Positions 29,352 through 37,581 of a stretch of DNA of 64,000 nucleotides are shown one piece after another. This DNA comes from Trichothermofontia sichuanensis B231 (GTDB lineage Bacteria > Cyanobacteriota > Cyanobacteriia > B231). How positions within the stretch are numbered: the first letter of the stretch is position 1; each line of letters opens with the position of its first letter. Both the position numbers and the translations under genes were made by a program. Location: positions 3,119,741 to 3,183,740 of the forward strand of contig NZ_CP110848.1 of the NCBI RefSeq assembly GCF_026240635.1, in the 5' to 3' direction. The notes beneath the pieces are model-generated. The model worked only from the letters and a program-made list of their open reading frames with translations. It searched no databases and had not been told where the DNA came from.

Positions 29352-29611
29352 TTACTACTGCACATTCCTGCAAGTTCTACATCCTACCACTGGAAATACC
29401 CACACTCCCCATGTGGTTGGATTTGACGCTTCCCCAGCCAGCCATTACCCTGTGGGAGGGTTGCATTACCCTAGCCAGTCTCTGGTTAAAAAACAGTAGC
29501 GATTGGGGGGTAGTGTTAGTGGGTGTCCTAATCCGGTCAGAGCGACTGGGTACGCCAATTGGTTGAGTTGTCACCGTTTACCCTGCGACAATGGTGTGAT
29601 GAAGGGAGTGA

Positions 29612-31531
29612 ATGCTTAGCGTTGCAACCTATCCTGCTCAGACGGTTGATCCTCTCACAGAGTGTTGCGAAGCGATCGCGGCCCTACTCTGTCAAATTGA
29701 AATACGTCTTGATCAAGATTTAAGACAAGCCATCCCGGTTGCCCAATTACAGCAGCAGTATTGCCAAACCTATGGGATTAGTGGGCGGCAATTTCAGGCG
29801 TTGTATACCACCCTGCAACAAAAATACGATCGGGCACGGCACCAGCACCAACGCGCTCATCAACACCTCAAACAGCAAATTCAGGCATTAGAACGATCCA
29901 TTGCCCAACAGCAATCCCGTTTGCCTGCCCCGCAGCGAGGGCAGCCGCGCCTGTCCTTTGCCCAGCGGGCCTTAGTCCATCAACTCTATCAACAACGCCG
30001 CCAACTTCGCGAACTAAAACATACCTTGCAAACCCCGCCACCTTTAACGTTGGGGGTTCCCCAAGCCTTACCGATCGTCTTGGAGGCGTCCTATCAGCCA
30101 CCTGCTTTTGCCGCTAACCCGACAGCCCCAATAGCCCACCTACGCCAATGGTTGGTCTACCTCCATGTTCCCAGCTTTTTACACTCCCGGTTTGGTCCCT
30201 ATTTAGCCGTTTCCGACCTCCAGTTTCCCCAAGGGGAACGGGCTGTGTTAGCCCAACTGCGATGCCGACAACCCTTGGAATTTCGCTGTGTTTATCAAGC
30301 ACACCGTTGGCAGGTCCTTTGCCTGGTGCCGACTGTCGGAGGGAGCACTGCCCAATGGGTGGCCCCTTCCTCAACTGCCCAGCGATGGCAGCGCTTAAGT
30401 GGCATCTTATTAAATCTACTGGTCTTAGCGATCGGGGTACGGATAGGTCTGGCCTTTACAGGGATACCCTTGCAGTTGTTGTCGCTTGGCTCTTCCCTGG
30501 CCAGCGAACGCTTAGATCCCGAAGGGATAGCTCAACAGCGTTGGGAACGTGCCCAGGAGCTGGCGGCTCAGGCCGCTGCGATCGCGGCGAGTGGGGATCG
30601 ATCGCCAGAAACCTTAAAAATCGTCCATCGCCTGCGTCAACAAGCGGTAGAAGCCCTACAAAAAATTCCGGCGAAAACGACGGTTGAACCACTAGCCGCT
30701 GCTGCCCTCCCCCCCTATCAGCAAGCCCTGGCCACAGCGAAACAAGAACTTGATGTAGCCCAATCCGCCTTTTTGCAACAAATTGCCCAAAGCCTGGCAG
30801 CTCCGGAGCAGGTGATGATTTCAGTGTGCCATCTAGCAGGGGAGTGTCGGCATTTCCAGGGCGATCGGCCCCCGGCCAGTCCAGCCAGTTTAATTAAGCT
30901 ACCTGTCGCCATCGCTCTGATGCATAAAGTTAAAACCGAACGCATCAATCTGAAAACGGTTGTTGAGGTATCGGATGGTAACTATACCGAAGAAGGATCA
31001 GCGATTCGGGTCGATCGCAAATACACCTTGGAGCAACTGCTCAAGGTCATGATTGATCATAGCAGTAATATTGCCACTAACCAGCTAATCGATTATCTAG
31101 GTCGTGATTACATTAATCAGGTACTTCGTCATCAGGGTTATCGCGTTACCCAGGTTCACTCAAAACTCGTTGGCCAAAAGACCTATCCCAGTAATACTGG
31201 GAAACAACCCAACCGCATTACAGCTAATGAACTCACCCACATGATGTGCCAGATTTATAACCGTAAATATCCTGGTTCTGATCTGTTGATCAAAGCTTTG
31301 CAAGATCAGCACGATCGTGTCCTTGGTTATGCAGCTCTCCAGGGGTCAGGGGCGATCTGGATGGGGGAAAAAACTGGCCAGAATTCACGGATGCTGGGCA
31401 CCACGTTGGCCATGAAAATCAAGGGAGAAATTTATGTAATGACCTTGATGTTAAATGCCAGTAGCGATGAAGTGGCGATTCGTCGGGGAGTACGGGCCGT
31501 GGCCGATCATTTAATCAATGAAGGATTGTAG
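29612..31531 (+). CDS. Membrane-anchored class A beta-lactamase-like serine hydrolase
   Basis: The 639 residues fall into three parts. Residues 1-260 are helical and partly coiled coil, with many Gln and Arg. A membrane helix lies at about 263-292 (LNLLVLAIGVRIGLAF). From about 400 there is a serine beta-lactamase/PBP fold: Ser426-x-x-Lys429 in PASLIKLP, Ser-Ser-Asn at 484-486, and Lys587-Thr-Gly. The catalytic part probably faces the periplasm. True resistance is doubtful. A cell-wall or housekeeping hydrolase is more likely, and the omega-loop glutamate of class A cannot be assigned. The N-terminal part should be cytoplasmic. Confidence 0.82.
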   Translation: MLSVATYPAQTVDPLTECCEAIAALLCQIEIRLDQDLRQAIPVAQLQQQYCQTYGISGRQFQALYTTLQQKYDRARHQHQRAHQHLKQQIQALERSIAQQQSRLPAPQRGQPRLSFAQRALVHQLYQQRRQLRELKHTLQTPPPLTLGVPQALPIVLEASYQPPAFAANPTAPIAHLRQWLVYLHVPSFLHSRFGPYLAVSDLQFPQGERAVLAQLRCRQPLEFRCVYQAHRWQVLCLVPTVGGSTAQWVAPSSTAQRWQRLSGILLNLLVLAIGVRIGLAFTGIPLQLLSLGSSLASERLDPEGIAQQRWERAQELAAQAAAIAASGDRSPETLKIVHRLRQQAVEALQKIPAKTTVEPLAAAALPPYQQALATAKQELDVAQSAFLQQIAQSLAAPEQVMISVCHLAGECRHFQGDRPPASPASLIKLPVAIALMHKVKTERINLKTVVEVSDGNYTEEGSAIRVDRKYTLEQLLKVMIDHSSNIATNQLIDYLGRDYINQVLRHQGYRVTQVHSKLVGQKTYPSNTGKQPNRITANELTHMMCQIYNRKYPGSDLLIKALQDQHDRVLGYAALQGSGAIWMGEKTGQNSRMLGTTLAMKIKGEIYVMTLMLNASSDEVAIRRGVRAVADHLINEGL

Positions 31532-31621
31532 GGGGTAAGCACAGCTAATGGGGGGTGAGTCGCACGGCGTTGACCTCAACTGACCCCATCGCTGAAGCAG
31601 CGATGGGTTTCTACCAAGGTA

Positions 31622-31803
31622 TCTGGACCGTAGGAGTGAGGATAGAGGAGTGAGAAGTGAGGGCAACTGAGTGACTACAGCCTGTACCTTAATCATAAAG
31701 TACAGGTTTACCTGGGTAGGATGGGCACGGCCCACAGGTGTGGCCCTCACCCTCAATCCCTCGCCCAGAGCTGGAGAGGGATTGAGGGTGGAGGGTCGCC
31801 AGC
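31622..31803. repeat. Composite repeat: partial family 3 joined to family 2
   Basis: 31622-31676 matches the middle of family 3 (GGAGTGAGGATAGAGGAGTG). 31675-31803 is family 2: CTGTACCTTAATCATAAAGT, TGTGGCCCTCACCC, and CCAGAGCTGGAGAGGGATTG. The reverse copy of family 2 is at 44811-44965. The remainder of 31532-32120 shows no gene. Confidence 0.8.
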
Positions 31804-32120
31804 CTTACACCCATGCCTCCGGGGCAACTCAACCCTGGATTGATCGACCTAGATGTGTTAATTGTTACGTGGGAAATTGCGCGTCCCCCCTAAAAACTGA
31901 GCGGACCTGGAACTTCCAGTCCGTAAAATAGTTCAAAGCAGGTGAACCCTTTATCGTCTAAGCCTGATTTAACGCTACCATGACACATGCCGCTTATCGT
32001 AGCTCCCTGCATCCGGAGGCGGATTGTCCTTCGCCTCATCCCGGTCAGTGGATTGACACGGGATGTTCCCACAGCGTCTGCGCGGGAACATCCGCCAGGC
32101 TCTGGTGCTCTCGCTGGCGG

Positions 32121-32588
32121 ATGCCCCTCGCCCGTGGGCTAATGTTGGCGACCCTCACCACCCTGGGAGTCCTATCGGGAATTGCCGCTGATTGGTCGAA
32201 CCGAACCCCGCGACTCCTGTTTGAGACTGCGGCCCAGGCCCAGTCCTATAGTGATGCCGATGTGGCTAACTATGCCCGCGCGTTTCTGGCGATCGAACCC
32301 CTGCGTCAGCAGGCGATTCGGGAGATTGGCTCCAGTGCCACAGGGATTGTTTGCTCCGACAGCAATAGCTTCGACGCCTTGCCGCGCGAACACCGGGTGG
32401 TGGCCATCAATTACTGTAATAAGTCGAGTGAGGTTGTAACCACGTTCTTCGGTTCTGATCCGAGTGGCCGTCAGCGGTTTAACGAGATCTACCGGCGCAC
32501 CCGTGGTAATCCACCCGCCGATCCAGACCTGTATCAACGGGTTTTGCGTAAGATCTGCGAATTTGACCCTGGGAAGTGCAATCGTTAA
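32121..32588 (+). CDS. Secreted DUF4168-like protein
   Basis: A longer frame from 31980 exists, but the ATG at 32121 starts a convincing signal peptide (MPLARGLMLATLTTLGVLSG, cleavage near AQA). The mature part, YSDADVANYARAFLAIEPLRQ, matches the DUF4168 helix found in small secreted cyanobacterial proteins. Two C-terminal cysteines (KICEFDPGKC) may form a disulfide. The function is unknown. The 155-residue form is preferred. Confidence 0.72.
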   Translation: MPLARGLMLATLTTLGVLSGIAADWSNRTPRLLFETAAQAQSYSDADVANYARAFLAIEPLRQQAIREIGSSATGIVCSDSNSFDALPREHRVVAINYCNKSSEVVTTFFGSDPSGRQRFNEIYRRTRGNPPADPDLYQRVLRKICEFDPGKCNR

Positions 32589-32812
32589 GCCGGCAGTGGG
32601 GTACAGGCAATCGGTGATTCGGGATGTAAAAAAGTCGGACCGAAGCCTGTAGTACCTACGCCGGAGACGGCACATGGCCAACAGCCTAAGCCTGATGACC
32701 GTATTCCCAGGCTCATTCTAGTGCGCTGATGTGGTGCGCTGATGTAACCCTAGCCTGATGGCCTGACTCTGATGGCTGTATCCCGCCTCATCCCCTCCTG
32801 ATGACCTAACCG

Positions 32813-33337
32813 ATGCTGGTTCTCACCCACCATTTACCAGCGGGGGGGCACTTGCCCAGCGTACCCCAACAGCCCCTAATCCTCGCCCTCACAGCGGAGG
32901 AGCGCACCCGCAGCCGCCACCGCTTTACCACGGAGGACGGCACGATCGTGTATCTGCGGCTGCCTAGGGGAACGGTTTTGCAACATGGGGATTGGCTCTG
33001 GCCTGAAGCGATGACCCCAGAATTGATGACGATGGGTGAGGATACGCCAGCCGTTCAGTATGTTCAGGTGAGGGCCAAGCCAGAGCCGGTCCTGACCGTG
33101 ACCGCCAGTACCCCCCTCGCCCTGCTACAGGCGGCCTACCATTTAGGCAATCGCCATGTCCCCCTTGAAATCACCCCCGACTATCTGCGGCTGGCCCCGG
33201 ATCCGGTTTTGCAGACGATGCTGGTTCAACTGGGGGTCAGTGTCCTATCAGAAGTGGCGCCCTTTACCCCCATCTTGGGCGCTTATCATCACAGCCATCA
33301 CCGCCCTGCCCAGCATCACGACCCAGCTACCCCTTGA
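32813..33337 (+). CDS. ureE: Urease accessory protein UreE
   Basis: The 174 residues include [20 protein letters not shown], the UreE N-terminal domain, and [23 protein letters not shown], the metal-binding domain with His in the GNRH block. The C-terminus is His-rich ([13 protein letters not shown]), as in nickel-chaperone UreE. It delivers Ni to urease. No ureA-D, F or G gene is in the window. It lies 95 bases upstream of menA on the same strand. A 15-bp exact tandem duplication begins within its last codons (33332-33361). Confidence 0.93.
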   Translation: MLVLTHHLPAGGHLPSVPQQPLILALTAEERTRSRHRFTTEDGTIVYLRLPRGTVLQHGDWLWPEAMTPELMTMGEDTPAVQYVQVRAKPEPVLTVTASTPLALLQAAYHLGNRHVPLEITPDYLRLAPDPVLQTMLVQLGVSVLSEVAPFTPILGAYHHSHHRPAQHHDPATP

Positions 33338-33432
33338 AGCAGCCAGCCTTGAAGCAGCCAGCTTCGAGTCGGGGACGCCTCCCTTGGTAGACTGTGGAAA
33401 TAATTAATTGTTTGTCTCGGTGATTTCCTGGA

Positions 33433-34452
33433 ATGACTACCCCGTTCGCGCAGCGTTTCCGCCGGAGAATCGTTCCTGATTCCCCTGTGCGATCGCCCCA
33501 AGCCGATCGCCTCACAACGCCAGAGGCCTCTCGCCGCCAACTATGGCTGGCGGCCATTAAGCCCCCTATGTATAGTGTGGCTGTTGTGCCGATTATGGTG
33601 GGTACGGCGATCGCCTTTTGGCAATCTCAGCAGTTCCAGATGGGCATCTTTATCACCTGTTTGCTTGCCGCCATTTTCATTGTGGCTTGGCTCAACCTCA
33701 GTAATGATGTCTTTGACTCGGAAACGGGCATTGATGTCAACAAAGCCCACTCGGTTGTGAACTTAACGGGCAATAAGTCCCTGGTATTTGGGGTGGCCAA
33801 TGGATGTCTGGTCGCGGGTTTTTTAGGCCTAGGGACGGTGGTGTGGCAACAACAGGATTGGACAATCCTGACCCTGATTGCGATCGCCTGTGCCCTTGGC
33901 TATAGCTACCAGGGGCCGCCGTTTCGACTGGGGTACCAGGGATGGGGTGAGTGGATTTGTCTGATCACCTTTGGCCCCTTAGCGGTTTCCGCTGCCTACT
34001 ACAGTCAGACCCAAACTTGGCCATCCCAACTGGGGCAGTGGCTCCCCCTGCTGACGGCCTCTCTCTTTGTTGGCATCGTGACCAGTTTGATTCTATTTTG
34101 CTCCCATTTTCACCAGGTTGAGGATGATCTGGCTGCCGGTAAGCGATCGCCAGTGGCACGGCTGGGAACCCAGCGATCGGCCCAGTTGTTACCCTGGATT
34201 TGCGGCCTGAGCTATGGTCTGATCGGTTTAGCCGTCGTGGCTCAGCTTCTCCCTGGGTGGACCCTACTCACTGGCCTCAGTGTGCCGATCGCCCGCCACC
34301 TGTGTCAACACGTGGGTCAATATCACGATCAACCCGAACAGGTTAAAGACTGCAAATTTATTGCGGTTAGCCTCCATTTCTGGAGTGGGGTCTGTCTGAG
34401 CCTTGGCTTAATCCTCCCCCATCTGCCCCCCCTATTGCAGCGGGTTGGCTAG
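33433..34452 (+). CDS. menA: 2-carboxy-1,4-naphthoquinone phytyltransferase (MenA)
   Basis: The 339-residue polytopic protein contains the prenyl-diphosphate motif NDVFDSETGIDVNKAH, characteristic of MenA, and a second Asp-rich segment at QVEDDLAAGKRSP. Eight or so membrane helices are visible. It attaches the phytyl chain to 1,4-dihydroxy-2-naphthoate, a late step of phylloquinone synthesis; phylloquinone is the A1 cofactor of photosystem I. The first 30 residues are Arg-rich and probably cytoplasmic. Confidence 0.95.
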   Translation: MTTPFAQRFRRRIVPDSPVRSPQADRLTTPEASRRQLWLAAIKPPMYSVAVVPIMVGTAIAFWQSQQFQMGIFITCLLAAIFIVAWLNLSNDVFDSETGIDVNKAHSVVNLTGNKSLVFGVANGCLVAGFLGLGTVVWQQQDWTILTLIAIACALGYSYQGPPFRLGYQGWGEWICLITFGPLAVSAAYYSQTQTWPSQLGQWLPLLTASLFVGIVTSLILFCSHFHQVEDDLAAGKRSPVARLGTQRSAQLLPWICGLSYGLIGLAVVAQLLPGWTLLTGLSVPIARHLCQHVGQYHDQPEQVKDCKFIAVSLHFWSGVCLSLGLILPHLPPLLQRVG

Positions 34453-34508
34453 GGGGCTTGTCTGCTCCCTCAACGCGTAGAATCAAGCGTCGTTTACTGG
34501 AGCGTCGC

Positions 34509-35222
34509 TTACTGGCCGATCGTCGCCAATAGCCAGAATAACCCATCGACCAAAATCGTACCCAGAACGGCACCACTAAAGACGCGCCAAGGCAACTGAC
34601 GCTGGCAAAGGGCCATCAACCCAATCACTGCTAGTGTGCTCCCTAAGAGGGCTGCCCAACTATACCCCCAGGGGGTTTGGACTTTTGTAACAGCTTGTTG
34701 CAAAACTGAGAAGGCAAGGTTGGGTTCCACCTGCATCAATCGCCGCCAATCCGGAAGCAAATCGACGAGATAAAAGTACATATCTGTCATCGCTGTTCCC
34801 AGAAGGGAGCCGCTGTAGAAAAAACTGCCCATCATTAAACGCTGGCGCAACAGGCACACCAGAACCAGTGGCAGTGCGATCGCTTCGAGGGGCAAATGCC
34901 ACACCGGCTCCCAGCGTAACCACCCCCAGTAGAGGGAACCGGCCAACCACGTCCAGCTAAACCCCCACAGAAGATCCCCCCAGTGATGGGTCGCCGGACG
35001 AGCCAGCAACCACCGACTGAGCCACCACCACAAACCCGTCACCCCTAAACTTAGCCACGGCCAACCCCGCACAAGGGGAGCCTGGACAAAGACAGGCACG
35101 GACACTAAAAAAATGGCAGCCATAAAGGCCAGCAACGCGGGGCTAGCCAACGTGGGTAGGGTTCGCTCCCCCACCTGCTGAATCCGCAGGGCAACAGCCT
35201 GGGCAAGGGGTCTTGAAATCAA
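34509..35222 (-). CDS. DUF3120 family membrane protein
   Basis: The 237 residues start at TTG 35222; the start is uncertain and an internal ATG is possible. Six or seven membrane helices are visible. FLVSVPVFVQAPLVRGWPWLSL and MMGSFFYSGSLLGTAMTDMYFYLV match the cyanobacterial DUF3120 family. Its function is unknown. It converges with menA, with 56 bases between stops. A short Trp-rich segment (LWWWLSRWLLARP) is typical of the family. Confidence 0.85.
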   Translation of the reverse strand: MISRPLAQAVALRIQQVGERTLPTLASPALLAFMAAIFLVSVPVFVQAPLVRGWPWLSLGVTGLWWWLSRWLLARPATHHWGDLLWGFSWTWLAGSLYWGWLRWEPVWHLPLEAIALPLVLVCLLRQRLMMGSFFYSGSLLGTAMTDMYFYLVDLLPDWRRLMQVEPNLAFSVLQQAVTKVQTPWGYSWAALLGSTLAVIGLMALCQRQLPWRVFSGAVLGTILVDGLFWLLATIGQ

Positions 35223-35326
35223 AGGAATGTTAAGGCTTTTAATTTACGTTTCTAAACATATCACACTGATATGCCCCAGGGGGGGATTTACCGCTGCTCG
35301 TGATAGTTTTGAATAGTTTTGATTGA

Positions 35327-35434
35327 TATAGTCATTGCAATTTAGGCTAAAACAACATCCTCACCCCCAGCTCCTCTCCCGCTCTGGGAGAGGGGAGTGA
35401 AAAACTGTATCGTTCTTATTGAGATTGACCATAG
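35327..35434 (+). mobile_element. MITE-like repeat, copy A (108 bp)
   Basis: It begins TATAGTCATTGCAATTTAGG, has a CTCTCCCGCTCTGGGAGAGG palindrome in the middle and ends with ATTGACCATA. Both ends carry a TATRGTCA inverted repeat of about 8 bp. It is non-coding, with no transposase. Confidence 0.8.
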
Positions 35435-35468
35435 TTTTAACGGATTGACTTCGATTTACTTATTCGAT

Positions 35469-36464
35469 TTACTTATATTCAATTAAGGTGGCTGGACGGC
35501 GGAGGAGGTGTTTACCCAGCCAGAACTGAAGTTGGCCCTGAAATTCGGGAAATTTGCCGATCGTGCAAGCAAGGGCATAGAGGACAGATGCCGAGACGCT
35601 AAAGCCCCGTTGCCGGGTTTGGTAATAGGTTTTGAGGGTGGACAGGGGATAGCTCACCAGCAACAGTAAACTCCACCCTTGGGTTAGGAACATTCCCCCA
35701 AAGCTCAGCAGTGGAACCACACAGCCCCAAAACCAGATCCGCTGACTGGGTTTGACGTTATAGCGTTCTGGGGTATCTCCATGCAGGGCCGCTCCTTCCG
35801 CAAAGGCATGGCCCGATCGCACCATGCGTTTCCACCATTGGCGAAAGTGGGTCATTTGGGCATCGTGGCGGGTCATCTCTGCATCCAAACGCCAGATTTG
35901 CCAACCCTGCTGCCGTAGGCGGAAGCAGAGTTCTGGCTCTTCACCCGCAATCATATTGGGATTGAAGCCGCCCACTTGTTGCAGGGCTACAACTCGCATC
36001 ATGGCATCGCCCCCACAGGCGGTCGTTTCCCCAATGGGGGTGTCCCACTCAATATCACACAGGCGATTGTAGGGCGATCGCTCTGGGAATTGTTCCCGAC
36101 GACGCCCACAAACGACGGCTCGCTTGGGGTGTTGGCTCAGCTCGGCATAGGCCCGTTCCAACCAACCGGGCACGAGTTCGCAATCCCCGTCAACAAACTG
36201 CACAAACTCAAGCTGGGGGTTGAGAGCCAATAACTCAGCCAATCCGGCATTGCGAGCACGGGCAGCGGTAAAGGGGGTTGACAAGTCCAGCTCGACAACC
36301 GCTACCCCCAGCCCACGGGCCAAGGCCACACTGTTATCCGTGGACCCAGAATCAACATAGACAATCGTGGCCACGCGATCGACGGCAGACTGTAGACACC
36401 GGCGGAGGCGTTCCCCCTCATTGCGTCCGATCGCGACTAGACCAACGGTTTGTAACGGGTGCAT
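35469..36464 (-). CDS. Family 2 glycosyltransferase
   Basis: The 331 residues begin with a GT-A fold: LVAIGRNEGERLRRCLQS, YVDSGSTDNSVA, and FVDGDCEL with a DxD-like Asp-Gly-Asp. A second GT2 landmark is AGEEPELCFRLRQQGW (the ED/QxxRW-like region). The C-terminal 100 residues carry two membrane helices (WFWGCVVPLLSFGGMFL). It probably transfers a sugar from a nucleotide donor to a lipid- or polysaccharide-linked acceptor at the membrane. It is separated by 52 bases from the HDAC-family gene on the same strand. Confidence 0.9.
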   Translation of the reverse strand: MHPLQTVGLVAIGRNEGERLRRCLQSAVDRVATIVYVDSGSTDNSVALARGLGVAVVELDLSTPFTAARARNAGLAELLALNPQLEFVQFVDGDCELVPGWLERAYAELSQHPKRAVVCGRRREQFPERSPYNRLCDIEWDTPIGETTACGGDAMMRVVALQQVGGFNPNMIAGEEPELCFRLRQQGWQIWRLDAEMTRHDAQMTHFRQWWKRMVRSGHAFAEGAALHGDTPERYNVKPSQRIWFWGCVVPLLSFGGMFLTQGWSLLLLVSYPLSTLKTYYQTRQRGFSVSASVLYALACTIGKFPEFQGQLQFWLGKHLLRRPATLIEYK

Positions 36465-36516
36465 AGGTAGGGCAAACGCCTGATCTTAGGCGTGGAGAAG
36501 CCACTATCAAGTTAAT

Positions 36517-37440
36517 CTATGCGGCTAGGGGTAAGCAAGCGGCGATCGTAGCCAATACGGAGGCCGTGAGGGCATCCAAATCATAGCCGCCTTCCAGCCC
36601 AAACAGGAGGCGACGGGTAATTTGCAAGGCCCGACGGGTCAGCCCCCCAAAATCCTCAGGACGCAGCGACAGGCTTGCCAGCGGGTCGTCGTGGTTGGCG
36701 TCGTAACCCGCACTCACCAGCACAAGATCCGGTTGAAAAGCCTGGAGAAAAGGGATGGCCCGCTGTTCAAAGGGCGGCAGATAGTCCGCGATCGTACTTC
36801 CTGGCGGGAGGGGGATATTCAAGACATTTTGGTAATACCCCTGTTCCGTCGCTCTACCTGTCCCTGGATAGCAAGGAAACTGATGCAGGGAGCAGTAGGC
36901 AATTTGGGGATGAGCCTCAACGATCGCCTGGGTGCCATTGCCATGATGCACATCCCAATCGAGAATCGCCACCCGGTTCACATCTGGTTGTTGCAGGGCG
37001 TAGTAGGCGGCGATCGCGGCATTGGCTAATAAACAAAATCCCATCCCTCGATCCCAAAGGGCATGGTGACCGGGAGGACGCACAAGGGCAAAGGCTGGCT
37101 CACCCGTCCTCAGGACCCTGTCGACGCCATCCAGCCAGGCACTCACGGCCAGTTGGGCGATGGCATAGCTGCGGGGAGAGACGACGGTATCACTGTCTAG
37201 CAACCCCCCGCCGCTGGCAGCCAACTGGTGCAATTGGTCTAGGTAGGAACGGGTATGGATTTCCTCGATAATCCTGAGGTCGCGATCGCTGATCGGCGTG
37301 GGTGATTGCCACTGGATCTGCTCTGCCCAAGGGGCGGCCCGTAGGCCAGCCACAATTGCCACCAGACGATCAGGCGATTCGGGATGCAGTCGTCCCGTTT
37401 GGTGCTCAAGAAAAGCGTCTGAGTAGATGACTGGAAACAT
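36517..37440 (-). CDS. Histone-deacetylase-family Zn hydrolase (AcuC/APAH-like)
   Basis: The 307 residues contain RPPGHHALWDRGMGFCL (tandem His), ILDWDVHHGNGTQ (zinc Asp/His) and SAGYDANHDDPLA (second zinc Asp), all class-I/II HDAC-type ligands. Bacterial members deacetylate acetylpolyamines or acetyl-lysine of enzymes such as acetyl-CoA synthetase. The substrate is unknown. An ATG at 37440 begins FPVIYSDAFLEHQTG, typical of the family. A terminator for the upstream M23 gene lies in the gap. Confidence 0.93.
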   Translation of the reverse strand: MFPVIYSDAFLEHQTGRLHPESPDRLVAIVAGLRAAPWAEQIQWQSPTPISDRDLRIIEEIHTRSYLDQLHQLAASGGGLLDSDTVVSPRSYAIAQLAVSAWLDGVDRVLRTGEPAFALVRPPGHHALWDRGMGFCLLANAAIAAYYALQQPDVNRVAILDWDVHHGNGTQAIVEAHPQIAYCSLHQFPCYPGTGRATEQGYYQNVLNIPLPPGSTIADYLPPFEQRAIPFLQAFQPDLVLVSAGYDANHDDPLASLSLRPEDFGGLTRRALQITRRLLFGLEGGYDLDALTASVLATIAACLPLAA

Positions 37441-37486
37441 AGCCTGATCGCAAGTATTGCCTGATCATCGCACGGATCATCGCACG

Positions 37487-37510
37487 AAAAAAGGGAGCTA
37501 ATTAGCTCCC
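37487..37510 (-). terminator. Rho-independent terminator for the LysM/M23 gene
   Basis: On the minus strand an 18-nt perfect palindrome (GGGAGCTAATTAGCTCCC) is followed by TTTTTT. It lies 72 bases past the M23 stop. A 12-bp tandem duplication (37463-37486) sits just beyond it. Confidence 0.85.
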
Positions 37511-37581
37511 TAACTCAATTTGTAGCGAATTAGACTAGCGGAGAAGCAAGAGCAACAAAAATGGCAACCTTGCGAGAGCCA

